Assembly: GCA_010015655.1 (NCBI GenBank)
Contig: ML976711.1
Span: 234,013-298,012 of the forward strand
DNA length: 64,000 nucleotides
Direction: 5' to 3'
Origin: Bimuria novae-zelandiae CBS 107.79
Lineage: Eukaryota > Ascomycota > Dothideomycetes > Pleosporales > Didymosphaeriaceae
Shown: piece after piece, positions 58,013-64,000 of the stretch
Layout: every line of letters begins with the position of its first letter
Numbering within the stretch: position 1 is the first letter of the stretch
Translations under genes and position numbers: made by a program
The notes under the pieces: generated by a model
What the model was told of the DNA's origin: nothing
What the model saw: the letters and a program-made list of their open reading frames with translations, nothing else
Database searches by the model: none

Positions 58013-59938
58013 TATTGCAAAAGGCACCTTACTAGAGCTTTCTGCGCTAGCTAGGGTTGAGCCAAGTAGCTAAGCAGCCAAGCACGCGGTCCCCTAAACC
58101 TATAAATAGCTAGTTGTTATAAAGCTTCCTCTCCTTAATAGACTTTATTTTTAAGCTCCCTAATTGTTGTAACTGTGCGCTATAGTTATAAGCCTAGTAC
58201 CTTTATAACACTTTATAATATACTTGCTTTACACTAGCTAATAATTATAGTAGTAAACTATTTCCTGCTCTTTATTATCCTTACGCTTACGTCTCGACGC
58301 TTATAACCTATAATAGAGCTAGACTATATAATAACTGCTATAAAGCTCTTAGCAAGTAACTAACTTATAAATTATAACTTATTCCTACCTTAGTACGCGC
58401 AGCTTAAGTACCACGTAAAGGCTTAAAGAATATAGAGTTATATTAACCTTAAGGCTCCTAAGCAGATAAATATACACGACCAGGCTTTAGAGCTACTAGA
58501 TATAAATACTAGGGGCAAGCCCCGTGCATAATAGCTTAAGCGCTATAAGCTAGAGTCTACTATTTATAGTTAGCTTGTAATAAAGCTTTAGGTACTTTAA
58601 AACTAGGTCTACGCTATAGTTAATCTGCAAAGGCTAAAGCTTATAATACTATAATTAAGTAAGTAGCAGACGCTATAGGCGCTAATTAGAGAACTTAAAA
58701 ATAATTTCTATCTAAGCAATAATAATTAGAAGGAGCAGGTACGACATATATATAGAGAGGTCACCCTACGCCCACAAAGTAGCAGAATAATAGACATAAC
58801 TAAATGGCTATCCGAATAGAACCGCGCACACGCTAACGCTATACTCCTAGATCTCTTAGAGATAAAGGGTACGCTACTAATAAAGGATTTCTTACGCTTA
58901 GCACTATAATATAACTATAAGTAGGCTTAAAAAGAGCTTAATAACCTATTGCGACCAAACGTAGTAGCAACTCTATTTTTAAAAGAATACGCTCGCTAGC
59001 TCGCGTAGCTTAACTAAATAACTAAGCATGCAGGTATATACGCTACGCTTAAAGGGCGCACTCCTAATATAAGCTATAAGTACCTATATAGAGCAAATAG
59101 CTAATATTAATAAAAGCCTATAAAGTGTAACTGCCTTTAGTACGCGCTCTAAGGAGAAGCTCCTTATAAGCTCTATAATAAGCCTACGAGTAAGGAAATT
59201 AGTAAAATTAAAAGCTAGATTTAAAAGAATTAGTAAAAGGTATTATTAACTAAGCTTAAGCATAAGGGGTGAATAGTAAACCCTCCTTTAGTCTTTTTAG
59301 GGAATATTAAAGCATAAATTATAGTAAGCCTATAGGCGAGTAAGCCTTTACTAGCTAGACGCTATAATTCTATAGCTACTTATTTCTTATATTTATATAC
59401 GCAGGTACTCGCACGGGTTACGTTATAAGTAAATAGTTACCCTTAAACGTTCGTTAAAGCTCTATAGCAAAAGTACGCTACTTCTTTTATTTTTTTACCT
59501 TTCTATATAGGTACTCGCGCGGGTCACGTTGCAAGTAAATAACTACCCTTAAATATTTATTAAAGCTCTATAGTAAAAGTACGCTGCTCCCTTTTCTTCT
59601 TTACCTTTTTACTAGAACTATATATAAACTAGCTACTTAGACTAATTACCCAGCGAGCTAAAAATTTAAGCTAGACTCTTTTTAAGCTCTACGCGCAAGT
59701 TCGCCACCTTTTATATTTTAAGTTACTATTTAGCTTATCGTGCTACGCTCTATAAGCTAGGGGGTGTATTATAAAAGGCACCTTATTAGAGCTTTCTGCG
59801 CTAGCTAAGGTTAAGCTAAGTAGCTAAGTAGCTAAGCACGTAATCCCCTAAACCTATAAATAGCTAGTTATCGTAGAGCTTCCTCTCCTTAATAGACTTT
59901 GTTTTCGAGCTCCCTGATCGTTGTGACTATGCGCCACA
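58013..59938 (+). mobile_element. TRIM/LARD-like short LTR element, copy 2
   Basis: GTTAC at 58008-58012 and 59939-59943 flanks 1926 bp with LTRs of 172 bp (58013-58184 and 59767-59938). A polypurine tract AGGGGGTG (59759-59766) and a primer site GTTATAAGCCTAG (58185-58197) set the plus orientation. There are two tandem copies of a roughly 115-bp unit near 59400-59600. I see no PR, INT or RT motif; a Gag-like ancestry cannot be excluded. The 3' LTR is far less mutated around 59880-59938 than the 5' one. It sits in copia E gag. Confidence 0.88.
59398..59625. repeat. Two tandem ~115-bp units in the TRIM-like element
   Basis: Each unit runs from GCAGGTACTCGC-type or TAGGTACTCGCG text through CGTTGCAAGTAAATA, TTAAAGCTCTATAG and AAAAGTACGCT to TTTTTACCTTT. 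The same pair exists in copy 1 (13440-13542 with 18686-18800), so the duplication predates both insertions. Confidence 0.75.
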
Positions 59939-62900
59939 GTTACTAACTAGTACGCTAAAATTAATCTACTTAACGTAAAAGGCACGCGCGTATAAGAAGA
60001 CTTTCTTATAGCTATTAAGGGCATTTACCCTAAATACGCTACGCCTAAGCTAATTAAGCTATTTAAGCACGAGAATAATAACACGTAAATAGTTATACTA
60101 AAGGACTACGTCGCTACCTATATAATATATATTTAACAAGTCCGACCTAGTTCCTAGAAGCTTAATAGCATGGCAGGTGAACTTTAAGTGGCAAAGATAT
60201 AAAGTAATAATAAGGCTATAAGTTAAGCGCTAAAGAGCGTATGTCTCTACAGCGATAAACACTAGTATAGCTTATACTACTACCTTAATAAGGACTTCTA
60301 CTTATAACTAAGTAACTTTTAGGAAGATCCTGCTACGCGTTAGCGTATTAATTAGGCTTTATAAAATAACCCTTGCCTGCTAGCGCGCATATAAAAGTTA
60401 GTTAATAAGATAAATAAGTGTTTCTTAAAGATAACACTAGCCACCGCGACTACCTAACTTAATAACAAATAATTACTAAATAATAGGGCATTAGCCCTTA
60501 TAATAGGCTTATATAGCATAGTAAGCAAGATCTTAGCTACTTTAACTAATAACTATAACATAATCCTGCTAAACGAGCTAACTATTACCGTAATTAATAA
60601 TTACTCTATAACTCTTTAAGACTAATAGATCCTTAACCTAGGTTCTAACACCTACGTTATTAATATAACTAATTAGATAGGCTAAGAGTAGAAGCGCGTT
60701 AAAGATACTAGTATAACTATTAGGGTAGGTAAGTACTAATATAAGATTAAGGCCTAGGGTAAAATAACTTTTATAATTAATACACTAATAGGCATAGTAC
60801 TAACGTTAATTACTTATATTACTCTAGTACCTAGTTTTATTACAAGCGTTATTAGACTTAGACGTTATTATAATAATAGTATCTACTTTAACTTAGGTTA
60901 AGACGCGCTGTATAATAAACACAGCGTTATTACGCACCTAAAGTACCGCAAGGGCTACTAGCTTATTAACGCAGATTCCTTTTACTATCTAATAAAGTTA
61001 TCCTTACTTATAATAGTAATTTAAACTTATTTATTAGAAGCACTAAAGATCTAAAAGATCTCTTTAACGCTTGCCTATAAGGTTTAGGGCTATCTAGGAC
61101 GTAAGGTTATAGATCACCTAAATAATAATGTTAAAGGAGTGATGGTAAAAGGGCCTGCTAATTAAGACTTTTGTTAAATCTACACAGAATTAAAGCTAAT
61201 AGAGTAGGTCTCTTACTATACGCTAGAAGACGCTATTCGTCCCTTCTATTAAATCTTAATTAATCTTATCTAACTATAATAACAGGGAGAGTCCTATTAT
61301 AATAGCAATAAGTAGGGTACTTATACTATTTATTAACACTTACGTTAGCACGAAGCAGAGTCCTTTCTAACGAAGTTAGAGGCTTAGCTAGGGTATTAGC
61401 TATAGAATACTATACAATAAATTTAGCGTTAGTATAATTATAATATAATCGCGATTAAACTTAACGCTAAGCGCGGTATTATTAACTTTGCAGAGTAACT
61501 CTACGCTAACCTAAGTATACACTTTAAACTACGTGCTCTAGATACTCCTGTGTAAAACGGGAGTACTAAGATTACTAGCAAGCTAATCATAACAAAGGCC
61601 CACGCCCTACGCCTCTAGGGTAACCTTTTAAAGTAATTAGTAAACGAGTTGATAAAGATAATAGTATACCTACTTAATTAAACGCTATCTAAAGTCCTTA
61701 ATTAGCGCACGCTATATAAGGTTGTCTAGTATAAGAAGCCTATAATAAGCTATCTTTAATTAATTAGTTATCGCGCGTACGTTCTTAATAAATATCTACT
61801 GCGTAGAGTAAAGATAGCCTCGCGCGCCCTAATCAGCCATCTTATAGGCTACGATAGCACCAATATCTTTCGTATTTAGTTACTAATAAAGGATTAAGTC
61901 ATCCGCACATAAGACGTAGTATTTAATACTTTTACCTTCTACGAAAGCCGCGATAGCTACGTAGATAATTTAGTAATTAAGGAGGTTATTAAGTTGCTTA
62001 ACGTCCCTAAGGCGTATAAGGATGACGATATATCTATTAAGGAACTTATAATAACACGTTAGCGATGTCTCTACGACGAGGCTAAATCTATAGTAATACT
62101 AACACTAACGCTTGTTAGATAATCAACCAAGCTATTAGCGAGGGGTGACACTAATAAACTATTAACCTCTTAATATTAATCTACTTTTAATAACTTTATA
62201 GATATATTAGCTTTTTTTAATTAAATAGTAAATTATCTTGCAAGGCGCTACTACGCTTATAACTTTTATCCTACGCCTATATAATAAGACGTTACTAATT
62301 AACTAGTTACCAAAATTAAAGGTTACATACCTAACTAACGTAAAAATAACGCTCTATAGCGTTAAAACCTAAGTATCTTATAAGATAACGTAATTATTAT
62401 AAAGCGCGTTCGAAAACTAACAAACTTAGGCAATCTATAAACTTACGCTATTTAATTAGAAGCTTAAAACGTCGCTAATTACCTACACACCTTTGCTATA
62501 ATAACTATTAATAATAATATAAAGGATAACTTATAAATTTATTAAAACTAGTTACCGCCTGCACTAAAGCATATTAGCTAACTAAAGTTATATTTACACA
62601 GCGCTAAGTTTATAAAAGCCGTTAAGCGCAAGTATTAAAAGGTCTAGGGTAAAAATTACTTTTATAAGACCTTAGCGATATATTAAACCGCGCAGGCTAA
62701 AGGCGTTAAGGTAATCCTACTTATGTAGGTATTTATATATAAGTTTAATAAGGATAGCTATCTCTATAAGTATAAGGCTTAACTTGTCGCACGCGGGGAC
62801 CTGCAAGAGCAGTTTAGCAATACTTACGCTACTACCCTTATAGCCCGCACCTTTTAAGTAATTATTATAATTACTAACTACTTCAGCTTAGAGCTAAAGT

Positions 62901-64000
62901 AATATAACGTACCTATCGCTTTCCTTAACTCTATGCTTAATTAAAAGCTATACGCTAAGACTCTAAGTATATTTAAGGAAGTAGATAGTAACCTTCTAAA
63001 GGTGCTTTACGCTATCTATAGCTTAAAGGACGCGCTACTCTTATAGTATAACATATTTAGAGTAATAGTTAAGATACTAGGACTTAAGCGCGTTAAAGGC
63101 TTCCTATACCTATACGTTAATAATTAGTTTATACTATTTATATACGTTAATAATATAGTAATAGCGTATTACCCTTCGAACGCTTATCTATATCAAGACT
63201 TTGAAAACAAGCTATACGATTGATTTAGACTCAAGGTAATAAGAGACCTAGCCTAGTTCCTAGGCGTCTAAGTCGTCCGCGATTACCAAAAAAAGAAGAT
63301 CTAGCTTATTTAAGACATATATATTAATAAGATTTAGAAGAAGTACGGCATATAGCAAGTAGGTTATAAGAAGCCTAACTTTCCGCTTAACGTTAACTCT
63401 CTTAACAAGTTAATTAAGGAGACAAATATTTAACGTATAAAGCTATATTAAGAGCTTATTAGCTATTTTGCCTATATTACTTGCTAGACGCGGCCTAACG
63501 TTGCTTGTAGCCACGTTGTCCTTACTTACTATCTTACTAATCTAAGGTAATTACATATTATAGCTATATAACGCGTCTAGCGATACTTGCTTGCAACTTA
63601 ACACTACGCTATTAAAAGTTCCTATAATAACTTAATTACAAAGGTTATCTCTAATAATAATAACTATCGCAATTCTCTATTCTTTAGCGCGTTAGACGCC
63701 TCGTACGTAAATAATATAGAGACACGTTAAAGCTTACAAGGATAATGTTTCTTTCTCTATAGTATAATTATTAACTAGAAGGCGACCGTCTAGCGCACTA
63801 TTACTAAGTCTACTACTAAATTAGAGTTGCTTTTAATCTCCTTTACTAGCTTATAGATAGCAGAGTGGCTTTGCTTCTTTAAAGGTATCTTATTTAACTT
63901 AGGCATAACACCTACTATCTACTATAATAATTAATAAATAGTTAGCATTATTAACAAGGACCTTAATTAACTACATATAAAAGTTTAACACGTTAATATC

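Larger units (their letters stand above)
57175..64000 (+). mobile_element. Ty1/copia retrotransposon E, continues past the window end
   Basis: LTR 57175-57326, primer-binding site, Gag (57465-58007, then 59944-60640 beyond the TRIM-like insertion), protease near 60640 (LNLGSNTYVINI, i.e. D-S-G-S-D mutated), integrase about 61000-62100 (VQNGSTKITSKLI matching the usual PAQNG-SER region), RT about 62750-63250 (AQLVARGDLQEQF, FIYVNNIVIAYY for YVDD), then RNase H. Trp and Gln codons are widely TAG. The 3' LTR lies outside the window. Confidence 0.9.

Noticed and set aside
1..64000. tRNA, rRNA or riboswitch genes
   Set aside because: None could be recognised by eye on either strand. A covariance-model scan would be needed to exclude a tRNA.

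Overview
This window looks like a filamentous ascomycete (Pezizomycotina) chromosome segment. Genes carry 50-75 bp GT-AG introns, the gene families are fungal (cytochrome P450s, a rhodopsin-domain membrane protein, a DHA2-type efflux carrier, an alpha/beta hydrolase), and the repeats carry the mark of repeat-induced point mutation (RIP). CpA/TpG have been converted to TpA, so Trp and Gln codons appear as TAG, Asp as Asn and Cys as Tyr. The species cannot be named from the sequence.

Region 1 (1 to about 40.74 kb) is a nested block of dead transposons with no host gene that I can see. A chromodomain gypsy element (A) is split into a plus-strand gag (5.9-7.6 kb) and a minus-strand PR-RT-RNaseH-INT-chromodomain part (24.0-12.6 kb). 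It contains a 1.9-kb TRIM/LARD-like LTR element (13.1-20.2 kb), which contains a copia element (13.5-18.7 kb). A second gypsy family (G) has an LTR at each end of the split and runs on the minus strand to 40.74 kb. It was invaded by gypsy F (26.3-37.3 kb), which was invaded by copia D (27.4-33.7 kb), which was invaded by a 438-bp MITE. Fot1/pogo-like DNA transposons of about 1.85 kb punctuate the block (0.7, 8.0, 10.2, 33.9 and 38.1 kb, plus two end fragments). Exact target-site duplications fix most of these boundaries.

Region 2 (40.74-57.17 kb) has ordinary base composition and holds the host genes, most of them damaged. They are a truncated alpha/beta hydrolase, a Tc1/mariner element, a nearly complete P450 with an in-frame TAG near its start, a rhodopsin-domain gene split by a 3.2-kb hAT element, the C-terminal part of an MFS efflux carrier, and a second P450 that keeps introns but carries nonsense codons and has a solo LTR inside one intron. 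Two P450s, a carrier and a hydrolase side by side could be the remains of a secondary-metabolite cluster, but no backbone synthase is present in the window.

Region 3 (57.17-64.0 kb) is a plus-strand copia element (E) running off the end of the window. Its LTR and gag start are nearly free of RIP, while everything after about 57.75 kb is heavily mutated. A second copy of the TRIM-like element is inserted in its gag. Members of family E also occur as a solo LTR (45.4 kb) and as a fragment whose LTR was hit by a 201-bp MITE (55.5-55.8 kb).

I found no CRISPR array, rRNA or tRNA. No wholly new molecular system is evident. The most noteworthy items are the precisely datable insertions into host genes, the TRIM-like family with a copia-type primer site, the perfectly preserved MITE, the diversified subterminal repeats of the Fot1-like elements, and a probable inversion inside the transposon block.
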